This document shows positions 36,073 through 45,089 of a stretch of 64,000 nucleotides of DNA, in pieces (within the stretch, counting starts at the first letter, position 1; every line of letters begins with the position of its first letter). Position numbers and translations under genes: made by a program. The DNA comes from Planctomycetota bacterium (GTDB taxonomy: Bacteria; Planctomycetota; JACQVV01; JASMLP01), in contig JASMLP010000166.1 of the NCBI GenBank assembly GCA_030748635.1, positions 1 through 64,000 of the forward strand. The letters run 5' to 3'. The notes beneath the pieces are model-generated. The model was not told where the DNA came from. It was given only the letters and a program-made list of their open reading frames with translations, and did no database searches.

Positions 36073-36972
36073 ATGAAAGCAAACCCACGAAAAAGACAAC
36101 AAGCCGAAAATTTGCTCGAAACGTATTTGAACGACATCCATCAAGTCTCTCTTCTCACCGCAAACGAGGAAAAAGAGCTCGCTCGTAAAGCTCAACTCGG
36201 TGACGATTCGGCACGCGATCGACTCATCGAAGCCAATCTCCGCCTGGTCGTCCGCTCGGCCAAAGGCTACCAAAACCTCGGATTGCCCCTACTTGACCTG
36301 ATCGAAGAAGGAAACCTTGGGCTCCTCAAAGCCGTTGAGAAATTCGACCCAGAATTAGGTTACCGCTTCTCGACCTATGCCTGCTGTTGGATCAAACACG
36401 CTCTTTGCCAAGCGCTCAACGAACAGAACCAAATCATCCGGATCCCCGCCTATATGCGAAAAATCGTGGCGCGATTGCGCAAACAGGCCGCTCGAAAAAC
36501 CGTTCGACTCGGACGCGAAGTGGCTCCCAAGGAGATGGTTCACGAATGCCAATTCTCGACCAAGAAGTCCGATATGGTTCACCAAGCCATTCAGACCATC
36601 GAATCCATGGACCGCATGAAAAACATCCAAACGACCTCTTATAACAACGAGCAGATCGAAGATCCCCACAGTTCAATAGAAGAAAATCGGCTTTTCCACC
36701 GGATGACCCTGGAACGAGTTCTCTGCCACCTAGACCGACTCGACTCCCGCCATGCGGATATCATCCGGATGCGATTTGGACTCGACGGAACCAAGACCCC
36801 GAAAACCCTCAAAGAAATCGGCATAAAAATCAACCTCACCAAAGAACGGGTGCGTCAGATCGAGAAAGAAGCCCTCTCTGAATTGCGCCAACGCATTCTC
36901 GGCTCCCCCCAAAGCGGACCCACTCATACCCGACCACGACACTACGCTCAGCTTGAAATTTCTGCTGCCTGA
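36073..36972 (+). CDS. Sigma-70 family (group 2-like) RNA polymerase sigma factor
   Basis: 299 aa with regions 1.2 to 4 but no long region 1.1. Region 1.2 reads LETYLNDIHQVSLLTANEEK; region 2 contains RLIEANLRLVVRSAKGYQNL, DLIEEGNLGLLKAVEKFDP and YRFSTYACCWIKHALCQAL; region 3 reads IRIPAYMRKIVARLRKQ. Region 4 ends LKEIGIKINLTKERVRQIEK, the -35-binding helix-turn-helix. WIKHAL differs from the WIRQAI of most primary factors, which suggests an alternative rather than housekeeping factor. I chose ATG 36073 because GGAG sits six bases upstream; ATG 36061 is possible. A sigma-54-like promoter precedes it, pointing to a cascade. The regulon is unknown. Confidence 0.88.
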   Translation: MKANPRKRQQAENLLETYLNDIHQVSLLTANEEKELARKAQLGDDSARDRLIEANLRLVVRSAKGYQNLGLPLLDLIEEGNLGLLKAVEKFDPELGYRFSTYACCWIKHALCQALNEQNQIIRIPAYMRKIVARLRKQAARKTVRLGREVAPKEMVHECQFSTKKSDMVHQAIQTIESMDRMKNIQTTSYNNEQIEDPHSSIEENRLFHRMTLERVLCHLDRLDSRHADIIRMRFGLDGTKTPKTLKEIGIKINLTKERVRQIEKEALSELRQRILGSPQSGPTHTRPRHYAQLEISAA

Positions 36973-36979
36973 CCCGGAA

Positions 36980-37008
36980 TTGACTTGCCCGTCACTCGTG
37001 TTCATACT
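36980..37008 (+). promoter_or_regulatory. Predicted promoter of the TPR-metalloprotease gene
   Basis: TTGACT (36980-36985), a 17-base spacer and CATACT (37003-37008): five and four matches to consensus. It lies just after the sigma-factor stop, about 85 bases before the next start. Confidence 0.45.
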
Positions 37009-37094
37009 GGCCCGAAGCTTCACCTGTCCGGTCACTGGCATGCAAAGCGCTTTCGCCTGGCCTCAACATAAAATACTTCCTGTTGCTTCGCCCC

Positions 37095-38327
37095 ATGAGA
37101 AGGCTCTCAACTCTCTGGATCGTTCTCGGCCTGTTCTCGATCCACCTAACGATTCTGGATGCTGACGAAGCAAAAGTCTGGAATCAACGCGGCATTGAAC
37201 TTCTGGAAGAAGGCGACCTCGGAAATGCCCTGAGCGCTTTTCAACGAGCCCAACAAGCCGATCCCGATGACCAGACGATTCGTCGCAATCTAAGCTACGC
37301 TCACGCCAAACAAGGCATCGAAAACATCCTGGCGCACCAGTTGGAAAAGGGGATCGCACACCTCCAAAAAGCCCTTCTCTATTGCCCCACTGAATCCCGT
37401 TATAACTATTGGCTCGGTGTTGGGTATTACCGAAAAAACGACTATTTTGCTGCGATTGTGGAACTCAAGCATGTTCTTGAAAAGAATCCCGAGCATGCCG
37501 AATCCCACGAATACCTGGGATACTCCTATTACCACCAAGGACGAATACCCCTCGCACTCAAACACTGGAAACAGTCGATCCGGTTACGTCCAAAAAACGA
37601 CAATCTCAAACGCTGGATTCTAAAAGCCGAAAGAGAACAGGTCGTAGAATCCAAGTACGAATCGTCCCGTAGCGCCCACTTCACAATTCGTTACGACAGC
37701 AAACGAGCTGACCTCATCGCCCGCAAAGTATTGAATCTCCTCGAAGATGCCCATTTTGAAATAGGTTCGGTTTTCCGCTATTACCCCAAGGAGCCGGTGG
37801 AAGTCGTTCTGTATTCCGAAAAGGATTTCCGGTCAGTGACCCGAAGCCATCACTGGGTCGGGGGGCTTTACGATGGGAAAATCAGGGTGGCCGTTCGAGG
37901 CTGGCAAACCGTCGAATCCGAATTACGTGGAGTGATCCGTCACGAATACACTCACGTTTTAATCTCGAAACTCGCCCCAAACGCGCCCGCCTGGCTCAAT
38001 GAAGGCCTCGCGCAGATGTTAGAGGGAGACGAGGAGGCAAAAATAGCTCATTCCATCGTGGTCCGAGCTTCCCGTGAAAACAAACTACTTCCCTGGTCTA
38101 CCCTACGCGTCCCCTTCCACCAGATCAAAGATACACGCCAGGTCGAAATTGCCTATGCGCAGTCGGAATCTTTCGTTCGATGGATCGCCTCGCGTTATGG
38201 ACGCCCGAGCTTCGCCGGGATATTGCGCGAACTCACGAATGGCGTCCCTCTACCAGAAGCGTTCCAGAAAGAGTACCACCAGAAGCTTGAGGATCTACTC
38301 GCTCTCTGGAAAGCTTCACTTACCTGA
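37095..38327 (+). CDS. Exported TPR protein with peptidase-MA-type metalloprotease domain
   Basis: 410 aa. A signal peptide (about 1-24) is followed by TPRs (GIELLEEGDLGNALSAFQRA; YWLGVGYYRKNDYFAAIVEL; YLGYSYYHQGRIPLALKHW). The C-terminal domain contains VIRHEYTHVLISKLAPNAPA and then WLNEGLAQMLEG, the HExxH plus downstream Glu of gluzincin 'peptidase MA-like' proteins. Zinc ligands and the catalytic Glu are present, so proteolytic activity is plausible. Substrates are unknown; a periplasmic location is inferred. ATG 37095 starts the signal peptide; a TTG at 37083 is in frame but less likely. Confidence 0.83.
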   Translation: MRRLSTLWIVLGLFSIHLTILDADEAKVWNQRGIELLEEGDLGNALSAFQRAQQADPDDQTIRRNLSYAHAKQGIENILAHQLEKGIAHLQKALLYCPTESRYNYWLGVGYYRKNDYFAAIVELKHVLEKNPEHAESHEYLGYSYYHQGRIPLALKHWKQSIRLRPKNDNLKRWILKAEREQVVESKYESSRSAHFTIRYDSKRADLIARKVLNLLEDAHFEIGSVFRYYPKEPVEVVLYSEKDFRSVTRSHHWVGGLYDGKIRVAVRGWQTVESELRGVIRHEYTHVLISKLAPNAPAWLNEGLAQMLEGDEEAKIAHSIVVRASRENKLLPWSTLRVPFHQIKDTRQVEIAYAQSESFVRWIASRYGRPSFAGILRELTNGVPLPEAFQKEYHQKLEDLLALWKASLT

Positions 38328-38444
38328 CCAGATTCTTGCGGCTTCGCCCCCTACAGCAGGATCACTCGAAGCGGATGACGAGCACGACTTCTGTGGATCA
38401 AATTTTCCTTGCCAAGGCACCCGTATTCGCCTCATCTTTTCTTT

Positions 38445-39068
38445 GTGAGCAAAAAAGAATCCCCAGCCCCCTTGTTTTTCGGCACCTTGCGTTTCCGACT
38501 CATCCGGGCATTTCTCCTCACTCTTTTTCGATTGCTCTACCGCTTCCGTTTCCGGGGAATAGAAAATATCCCCACCGAGGGAGCGGCCATTCTGATTTCC
38601 AATCACCCGAGCTATTTCGACCCCATGCTCCTCTATATCCTGGCGCCACGAGAGATCCGATTTCTCACCTGGGACCGACCTTTTGGCGTACCTATCGTCG
38701 GCTGGTTTCTGCGACACTGTGGCGCGATCCCCGTCAATCTGGACACCAACGATGGGCACGCATTTCGAAAGTCCATAAAAGCCCTTCGTCAGGGCGCGCT
38801 TCTGGGCATCTTTCCCGAAGGAGGCCGCACCCCAAAAAACGAGAATTTGACCATCAAACGCGGCACCGCACGCTTGGCTTCGAAACTCCAGGTTCCAATC
38901 ATTCCGGTTCAAATCCTGGAGAACAGGCGTATTTGGCCCCCTGAACACCGCCTACCCCATCTCTGGGGCCGAATCGAAATACGAATCCTTCCACCATTGC
39001 CCTCTCCCCATACCGAAACCGATATTCAACAACAGATCGAAACTCTATGGCTCCCAACCTCCACTTGA
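38445..39068 (+). CDS. plsC: 1-acyl-sn-glycerol-3-phosphate acyltransferase family protein
   Basis: A PlsC-type acyltransferase (about 207 aa) that would acylate lysophosphatidic acid or a related acceptor at the inner membrane. Motif I is NHPSYFD (NHx4D), motif II is FLTWDRPFGVPIVGWF, motif III is GIFPEGGRT and motif IV is QVPIIPVQI. The N-terminal hydrophobic stretch FRLIRAFLLTLFRLLYRF may be a membrane-associated helix. The start is uncertain: GTG 38445 and TTG 38409 are both in frame and neither has a good ribosome site. Its stop overlaps the promoter of the next kinase gene. Confidence 0.85.
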   Translation: MSKKESPAPLFFGTLRFRLIRAFLLTLFRLLYRFRFRGIENIPTEGAAILISNHPSYFDPMLLYILAPREIRFLTWDRPFGVPIVGWFLRHCGAIPVNLDTNDGHAFRKSIKALRQGALLGIFPEGGRTPKNENLTIKRGTARLASKLQVPIIPVQILENRRIWPPEHRLPHLWGRIEIRILPPLPSPHTETDIQQQIETLWLPTST

Positions 39069-39093
39069 AGTTGACTTTAAGGAAATCTATATT
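39065..39093 (+). promoter_or_regulatory. Predicted promoter of the second kinase gene
   Basis: TTGAAG (39065-39070), a 17-base spacer and TATATT (39088-39093), four and five consensus matches. The leader is about 75 bases; the -35 overlaps the end of plsC. Confidence 0.45.
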
Positions 39094-39173
39094 CCATTTC
39101 ACTGGACCGTATCCCCCATCCAATCAGGGGCGATTTATCAACATCTCATCCACATGGACGGATTGAAGAGGAC

Positions 39174-42100
39174 ATGGCATCGAAGGAGGAAATCCTACTC
39201 GGCCAGATTGCTCTCCAAGAGGATCTGATCTCTTCCAAGGCCCTGGATGAAGCTCTTACTCACCAGGAGAGTCACCCCCACCCCCCCCCTCTGGGCGAAG
39301 TATTCCTGAAACTCGGCTACCTGAATCCTGAGCAACTTCAACTTCTGCTCCAAAAACAGAAAATACACTTACAAAATCCCGACCCCGTTACCGGAATACC
39401 TCGGGGCGAAAACATCTTTGGGCAACTCCTCCTGAAGCGGGGCTTGATCTCACCCAAAGTTCTTCACGAATGTGTTCGAATTCAGGGCAGATTGACTCAA
39501 TCGGGCCAACCCAAATCGCTGGGATCGATCCTCGTTTCGAGAGGACACCTCACAGAAGACCAACTCGACGAGATTCTGCTTCAACAAAAACAGATCGTCT
39601 CCCTCGTATGCACCCCGTGCAAAAAACGCTTACAGATCGTCTCCTACGATCCATCCAAAATCTATTCTTGCCGAGAGTGCCAAGGCCCCCTCACCCGCCC
39701 GGACCCCCTTCCCGCAACCTCCTCACCGGACCCACTTCCCCAAGAAAACATTTCTCCCCATTCCGAAGAAGTCCGACGGATTGTCCCCGTCGAGGTTGAG
39801 CAGGACGCTTCTGACGCCTTTCTCTTCTCGCTTTATGGGGGCCCCGAAGGTTACGACGCTCCCGATCTGCCTCCCCCCTCACCCCAGACGTTCGAAATCA
39901 AAACCCCGGTCGAAATCCAGGACGATCTCTGCGGTACCCGACTCGCCGGCTATCAGATACTCAGCCAGATCGGACACGGAGCCATGGGAGTCATCTACAA
40001 GGCGAAACAGATCTCCCTGGACCGAATCGTATGTGTCAAACTTCTGGCTCCACAACTCGCAAATCATCCCGACTTCCTTTCACGATTCCGACGCGAGGCG
40101 ATGGCCGTGGCCCGCCTCAATCACCCACACATCGTCCAGATATTCGATGTGTGCGAGGATCAGGGACGCCATTTCTATTCCATGGAGTACGTTTCTGGAG
40201 AAAACTGTCGCCATATCCAAGAACGCATCGGGCAAATGACGGCTCGCCAAGGATTCGAACTCCTATGCCACCTGGCAAACGCACTCCAGGAAGCCCATCG
40301 AGCCGATTTAGTTCATCGAGATATCAAACCTGACAATATCATGGTCACATCGAAAGGGCAGGCCAAATTAGCGGATCTCGGTATTGCGAAAAGCCTTCTT
40401 TCTAGTCAAGACGCTTCGATCACCGATGAGGACATCTTACTAGGTACTCCCTATTACATGTCTCCTGAGCAAGCTTCATCCCCTGAAACAGTCGACCACC
40501 GCGCCGACATCTATTCGCTGGGCGCAACGTTCTATCACCTTTTCGCGGGCAAGCCACCCTTTTCCGGTATCAATCCCGAATCCATCCTCGACAAACTTAC
40601 CCATCAGATAGCCCCCCCACTGGAATCCTACCGCCCGGACCTCCCACCCGGACTCGTGGCACTGATAGAACGTAGCATGCGCAAGTCTCCAAACACTCGT
40701 TACCAAGACGCTACCGAACTTATCGATGCGCTGGACTCCTTGAGTGACTCCATTCTGTCCGGTCGCTCTCGTAGGATCCAAACCAGACAATTCCACGTCA
40801 TCGAACCCGAGGCTGTGGACATTTCGGGTCTACAAATCATAGAAGACACCGAAACGACAGGCAACGCGCTCCGCCATCTCCCCCTTCAAGTCCCCGCAGA
40901 GATATCCGATCTGAAACCAACCGCTTTGCAAGACACGAGTCCCCGGAGTAACTCCTCCACGCACTCCACTCGCAATCGCATTACGAATTCCAGCAGTCGA
41001 GCCTCATCACGGAAACCGACTTCTAACGGCCTTCCCCTCAAAGGTATTGCGTACTCTTCCCTAGTCATCCTGGCTGGAATCTTCTTGTTTTCCCAACAGA
41101 GGGAAAAGGCCCAGGAGAAAAAGCTGCTCGAACAAGAGGAGGAAACCCGGCAATCGAACATCGAACAGGCTCAAGGAGTTATTCGCTCGATCCTTTCCGA
41201 CCTCAACAAAATCGCCTCCCCGAAACCGACGGATATCGACCACCTTCTTCTCCGCCTCGGGGCCCTGGAGAAAGACCCCAAATTCTCGAAATGGATCGAA
41301 AGAGACCTCTACGACCTGAAATCCAAACTGCTCGCCAGCAAAGAATCCGCGTGGGAATCCTCCACAAAAGAAAAGGTACAGAAACTGTGCGAAACACAGC
41401 GTTACGTAGAGGCACGCCGGATCGTTAGTCACAGCTTAAATGAGACGCGCAACATGCCTCGAATCGCCCCTTCTCTCCGCAATCTCAATATGGAAATCGA
41501 CCGACAGGAACGCAAACGCATACGCCAAGCCATCCAGTCCGCGCGTACTCAATTGAGCAAAAAGCAGTTCCAAAAGGCTCTCGAGTTAATCCAATTACCC
41601 GTTACTAATTTTTCCAAAAACTCTCTTCAACTACTGGTAACTCTTCGGACCGAAATTACCCGCCAGCAATCCCATTGGCTCCAAACGCAGAAAAATAACA
41701 AAACCCAAACCACAGAACGCCTGATCGCACAGGCTCAATCTCGTCTGCTCCCTTTCAGACTTCAAAGGGATCGCACGCCAGCTAGCCAGGCGCTCACGAC
41801 ACTACTGAACTCTCCCGATTACTCCCCCATCGCCGAACTCTTGCGACAAGAACGTTCCTGGCTCGAAGCTCCTTCAAAAATTGAGTCCCAGCTCATCAAG
41901 GCGCTCAAGAATCTTTCTCGAACCGTCCAGGCCGACACCCCCTTCCTGTTCGAATTTCGTGACAACCGGGGTCGTGTCATTTTAAGCAGTGCCCAGAAAA
42001 TTCTTCAGGTTCAGCCCAAACGAAATCGGATCATGACCGACAAGACCATCATCCACCTGAACCGTCTGACTCCAGGATGCGTCGCAAAAGTCTTATCTAC

Positions 42101-42395
42101 CCTCCCCAACCCCCAAAATGACACCTACCATATCCGCCTGGCCGAATTCTTTCTTTCGCGCCAGCTGCTATCCGCAGCACTCGACCATTTGCTCGCAGTC
42201 GAAGAAGAAACCCTCCGAACCCGCACCCTTTATCTCGGGCTGGACTTGCTGGAATGGGCGGCTAAAAAGCCGGATATACTTCCCCCCACCGAAACCCGAA
42301 CGCTTCTCCAGAAATACCTGGAAAGTTTCTCAGGATCCCCACGACTTGCCCCTCTTCAACCGCGCATTCAGATTCTCGTCAAGCGCCTCGATTGA
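39174..42395 (+). CDS. Transmembrane Ser/Thr kinase with two GspE-N-like modules and zinc ribbon
   Basis: 1073 aa. Two helical repeats at about 7-62 and 81-138 (GEVFLKLGYLNPEQLQLLLQ and GSILVSRGHLTEDQLDEILL) resemble the N-terminal domain of GspE/MshE-type ATPases. A zinc ribbon follows (C146, C149, C166, C169). The kinase domain (about 260-525) has GHGAMGVIYKA, Lys289 (VCVK), HRDIKPDN with Asp383, DLG and GTPYYMSPEQ, all needed for activity. A Ser/Thr-rich segment, a membrane helix (about 624-640) and a long helical periplasmic region follow, with a small beta part near residue 930. It has its own promoter. It is not linked to an FHA gene directly but lies 3.5 kb from the first kinase. Confidence 0.88.
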   Translation: MASKEEILLGQIALQEDLISSKALDEALTHQESHPHPPPLGEVFLKLGYLNPEQLQLLLQKQKIHLQNPDPVTGIPRGENIFGQLLLKRGLISPKVLHECVRIQGRLTQSGQPKSLGSILVSRGHLTEDQLDEILLQQKQIVSLVCTPCKKRLQIVSYDPSKIYSCRECQGPLTRPDPLPATSSPDPLPQENISPHSEEVRRIVPVEVEQDASDAFLFSLYGGPEGYDAPDLPPPSPQTFEIKTPVEIQDDLCGTRLAGYQILSQIGHGAMGVIYKAKQISLDRIVCVKLLAPQLANHPDFLSRFRREAMAVARLNHPHIVQIFDVCEDQGRHFYSMEYVSGENCRHIQERIGQMTARQGFELLCHLANALQEAHRADLVHRDIKPDNIMVTSKGQAKLADLGIAKSLLSSQDASITDEDILLGTPYYMSPEQASSPETVDHRADIYSLGATFYHLFAGKPPFSGINPESILDKLTHQIAPPLESYRPDLPPGLVALIERSMRKSPNTRYQDATELIDALDSLSDSILSGRSRRIQTRQFHVIEPEAVDISGLQIIEDTETTGNALRHLPLQVPAEISDLKPTALQDTSPRSNSSTHSTRNRITNSSSRASSRKPTSNGLPLKGIAYSSLVILAGIFLFSQQREKAQEKKLLEQEEETRQSNIEQAQGVIRSILSDLNKIASPKPTDIDHLLLRLGALEKDPKFSKWIERDLYDLKSKLLASKESAWESSTKEKVQKLCETQRYVEARRIVSHSLNETRNMPRIAPSLRNLNMEIDRQERKRIRQAIQSARTQLSKKQFQKALELIQLPVTNFSKNSLQLLVTLRTEITRQQSHWLQTQKNNKTQTTERLIAQAQSRLLPFRLQRDRTPASQALTTLLNSPDYSPIAELLRQERSWLEAPSKIESQLIKALKNLSRTVQADTPFLFEFRDNRGRVILSSAQKILQVQPKRNRIMTDKTIIHLNRLTPGCVAKVLSTLPNPQNDTYHIRLAEFFLSRQLLSAALDHLLAVEEETLRTRTLYLGLDLLEWAAKKPDILPPTETRTLLQKYLESFSGSPRLAPLQPRIQILVKRLD

Positions 42396-42428
42396 GCCCA
42401 CCAACGGCGTTCTGCGTTAAACCGCCTC

Positions 42429-42458
42429 TTGACAGAGTCCAGGGCCAGTTCCTAGACT
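42429..42458 (+). promoter_or_regulatory. Promoter giving a probably leaderless archaemetzincin mRNA
   Basis: TTGACA (42429-42434), an 18-base spacer and TAGACT (42453-42458). Only six bases separate the -10 from the ATG at 42465, so transcription should start at or next to the A of the start codon. No Shine-Dalgarno sequence is present, consistent with leaderless translation. Confidence 0.55.
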
Positions 42459-42464
42459 CTCACG

Positions 42465-43031
42465 ATGAAGCGGACGGTTCCCATCCAGAGCCTCGCCATT
42501 CTTCCGATCGGCAAGTTTGACGAGAGCATACTTCCTCAACTGACCCAACACCTAAAAAAGGTTTTCCAGGTTGAGGTGGAGACTCTACCTTATATCCCCC
42601 GGCCTCTGGATGCCTACGACCAGGAAACCCTCCAGTATTCAGCGCCCCGGATTCTTGAACGTATCGAAACGGAACGACCTGAAAAATCGGTCGCGCTTCT
42701 GGGCATTTTTGACCAAGACCTTTCCCTCGAAGGACTGCACTACACCTTTGGCCACGGTAGTCCCCGTCTGCGTTGCGCGGTGATCTCCCTGACCCGATTG
42801 AAAGAAATCTTCTGGGGCGAAGAGGAAAACCGAGAACTCTTTTTGAATCGAGTACGAACTGAAGCGACTCATGAGATCGGCCAGCTTTTAGGCTTGAGTT
42901 ACTGCAATAAAAACACTTGTGTCATGTATTTTTCAAACGGAATTGCCGAAACGGATCGCAAAATCGATGAATTCTGCGCTGAATGTGACCAGATTCGCCA
43001 AGCCCTGCTTCAACCCGTACCTGGCCGCTGA
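42465..43031 (+). CDS. Archaemetzincin-like protein with lost catalytic zinc ligands
   Basis: 188 aa with the overall archaemetzincin layout. The active metzincin signature is HExxHxxGxxH; here it reads H136-E-I-G-Q140-L-L-G143-L-S-Y146, so the second and third His are Gln and Tyr. The downstream structural zinc site is complete: C147, C152 and C171/C174 (FCAEC), with the Met-turn-like CVMYFSNG. Each lost His is one base change away (CAG, TAC). The protein therefore probably keeps its fold and structural zinc but not normal protease activity. The ATG at 42465 has no ribosome site and an adjacent -10 element. Confidence 0.8.
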   Translation: MKRTVPIQSLAILPIGKFDESILPQLTQHLKKVFQVEVETLPYIPRPLDAYDQETLQYSAPRILERIETERPEKSVALLGIFDQDLSLEGLHYTFGHGSPRLRCAVISLTRLKEIFWGEEENRELFLNRVRTEATHEIGQLLGLSYCNKNTCVMYFSNGIAETDRKIDEFCAECDQIRQALLQPVPGR

Positions 43032-43120
43032 GTCATCCCAATCCGCTGCAATCCTCACGCCAGAACGCCACAAAGACAATCCGCTTCTTTCTTCCAAGCT
43101 GCCTTGGCCCTGGAACGGGG

Positions 43121-43126
43121 TATAAT
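43121..43126 (+). promoter_or_regulatory. -10 element directly before the heme-lipoprotein start
   Basis: A perfect TATAAT lies six bases before the ATG at 43133, the same geometry as at 42453-42465. There is no good -35 at 16-18 bases (GCTGCC), so activity would depend on other contacts. Confidence 0.4.
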
Positions 43127-43132
43127 GATCGT

Positions 43133-44134
43133 ATGTTCTCCAAATTGACTTGGAAATTATTGGCCTTCTCCGCACTCCTGACGGGATGCAACGACTTCAA
43201 CTTCGGCGCCCCTCGTCCAGAACCCCCTGTCGGAGAGACTGACAGCCAAGAGCAAAAATCCGTTCGGAGACTCAGCGCAGATCGAACCCATCTCGAGGTA
43301 CGACCCGATCCCTCCCCAATGCCCATCCTCCAGGCTCCTTACTCGGACCAGAGTCCCATCCTGGACGGGTCGGGAGCTGAACGCATCTGGACCCGCGCTC
43401 CCATCCTTTCATTAGAACTGGGGACCTCCCCCCCGACACAGGACCCTTCCTCCGCCGGAGTCCGACTGGCCTTACGCGCCATTTATACGGATACCGAAAT
43501 CTTCTTCCTCGCGGAATGGCCCGATAACAATCGAAACCATCTCCATCAGCCCTGGACTTTCCGGTTCGATCAGAGTGACTATACCGTGGGGGACCAGTCG
43601 GAAGATCGTATTTCCTTTCTCTTCCCCATAAACGGGCCGTTCCAACCGAACCAGAAACCGACCCAGCCCAGTTCTTGGGACATCTGGACGTGGGGATGCG
43701 GCAGCACCCAAACTTCCGGATTTGCTCTCGATCAGATTCATCGAGTCACCCCAACTCGACCAACCGGAAGTCGAGCCCAGTCTATTTCGCTGGCTGACGG
43801 ATCGACCTTGTGGGTTCAGCGATCATCAGACCAGGGGCGCAGTGTTCATAATCTCTCCAAGAAGCCGGTCGATTATTTGGGTGAAACGGTTCCCCGCTAT
43901 TTCGCGAGCAAACCCACTGGAAGTGGGGCAGATGTTCAGGCCAAAGGGTCCTGGGAAGCCAAAGAGTGGACCATAGAGTTCCGCCGCAAGCTCTCCACCA
44001 AAAATAAGGATGACACCCTCTTCGACCCATCTCGAGGCGACCACCAGGCCTGCCTCCAAGTCACCAACGGCTCCGCTTCTCCTCCCAATCGACATTCACG
44101 CGTTTTCCTCATTCGTTTTGGCCAACGCCCATGA
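43133..44134 (+). CDS. Lipoprotein with ethylbenzene-dehydrogenase-type heme-binding domain
   Basis: 333 aa. The signal peptide ends in the lipobox LLTGC (Cys19), so it is predicted to be a lipid-anchored periplasmic or outer-membrane protein. The mature part has the pattern of the heme-b-binding gamma-subunit domain of ethylbenzene/DMSO-reductase-type enzymes: ILDGSGAERIWTRAPILSLE, ALRAIYTDTEIFFLAEWPD, EDRISFLFPI, WDIWTWGCG and WTIEFRRKL. No molybdoenzyme or iron-sulfur subunit is nearby, so it may be a stand-alone electron carrier or a repurposed fold. The gene appears leaderless. Confidence 0.75.
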   Translation: MFSKLTWKLLAFSALLTGCNDFNFGAPRPEPPVGETDSQEQKSVRRLSADRTHLEVRPDPSPMPILQAPYSDQSPILDGSGAERIWTRAPILSLELGTSPPTQDPSSAGVRLALRAIYTDTEIFFLAEWPDNNRNHLHQPWTFRFDQSDYTVGDQSEDRISFLFPINGPFQPNQKPTQPSSWDIWTWGCGSTQTSGFALDQIHRVTPTRPTGSRAQSISLADGSTLWVQRSSDQGRSVHNLSKKPVDYLGETVPRYFASKPTGSGADVQAKGSWEAKEWTIEFRRKLSTKNKDDTLFDPSRGDHQACLQVTNGSASPPNRHSRVFLIRFGQRP

Positions 44135-44336
44135 ATACCCGCCCGCCTGATTCTATCTCGCGGTTATCCGAAAACGGCTGTTTTCCATCTCGCAGCGACA
44201 TCGAGTCGGTACTCACCCAGCCTATTTCGAACAAACTGCCGGGGGATTGAATCCGACGTTTCGGGAACAAGCAATCAACGAGTTTTTACGCGTAATACGT
44301 TTTCATCCACCCCCTTCTCTCCGACACAACACCACC

Positions 44337-45089
44337 ATGACTGAAGACTCGACTCCGCCCCCTACCCAGAACCCCTCATCAGGCTCAACCACAAACTCTT
44401 TCGCTCAAATGGTTCGAGGGATTCCCTTGCCTCCTGAAGCGGTCATGCCGTTGGTTCATTTCTATCGTGCCGAGGCCTCCCGGGAGAATGTCTGGCGAAC
44501 CCGACTGGACACCACGACTAACTGGGCTGTAGTGACCACGACCTGGATTATCGGCGCCGTCTTCCTCCACCCGAACATCCCCCACCTTGTCGTCCCCATC
44601 GGCTCACTCTCCATTACCCTTTTTCTACTTCTCGAAGGACGGCGGCTTCAATATTACGACGTCTGGCGCGCTCGAACCCGAATGCTCGAGGCCCATTTTT
44701 ATGTACCGATGGTTCTTCACGACCGCAATCTGTTGCAGGGAAACTGGAGACAACGTTTCGCAGAAGATCTTCTGTTGCCGACATTCAAACTGTCTAAACT
44801 TCAAGCGATCGGCATGCGATTGAAGAGGAATTATATCGGCCTCTATTTAGTCTTGAACATCTCCTGGGCCTTCAAACTATTCCTGGATGCCCGGCGCCTC
44901 GATGTAAGCCTTTACCAAGCGATGGCGATCGATCCGCTCCCCTCCTGGATAGTCGCGATTGTATACGGTCTTTTTAATCTCTTGATCCTGACCCTTTTCA
45001 TCTACTCCATTCCAGTAGCTGAACACGGTCGCGCCATCCGACCGGCTCCAAAAACAGCCCGCAAGGAAAAAGAGTTGTGGCCCATGTAA
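44337..45089 (+). CDS. DUF2270 membrane protein
   Basis: 250 aa. MPLVHFYRAEASRENVWRTR, LDTTTNWAVVTTTWIIGAVF and FLLLEGRRLQYYDVWRARTR are the conserved core of DUF2270, a family of small membrane proteins without known function. Membrane segments are visible at about 62-80, 85-102, 165-185 and 205-228. The ATG at 44337 is chosen because family similarity begins shortly after it; the frame is open from a TTG at 44247. No ribosome site is obvious. The next gene starts inside its last codons. Confidence 0.82.
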   Translation: MTEDSTPPPTQNPSSGSTTNSFAQMVRGIPLPPEAVMPLVHFYRAEASRENVWRTRLDTTTNWAVVTTTWIIGAVFLHPNIPHLVVPIGSLSITLFLLLEGRRLQYYDVWRARTRMLEAHFYVPMVLHDRNLLQGNWRQRFAEDLLLPTFKLSKLQAIGMRLKRNYIGLYLVLNISWAFKLFLDARRLDVSLYQAMAIDPLPSWIVAIVYGLFNLLILTLFIYSIPVAEHGRAIRPAPKTARKEKELWPM

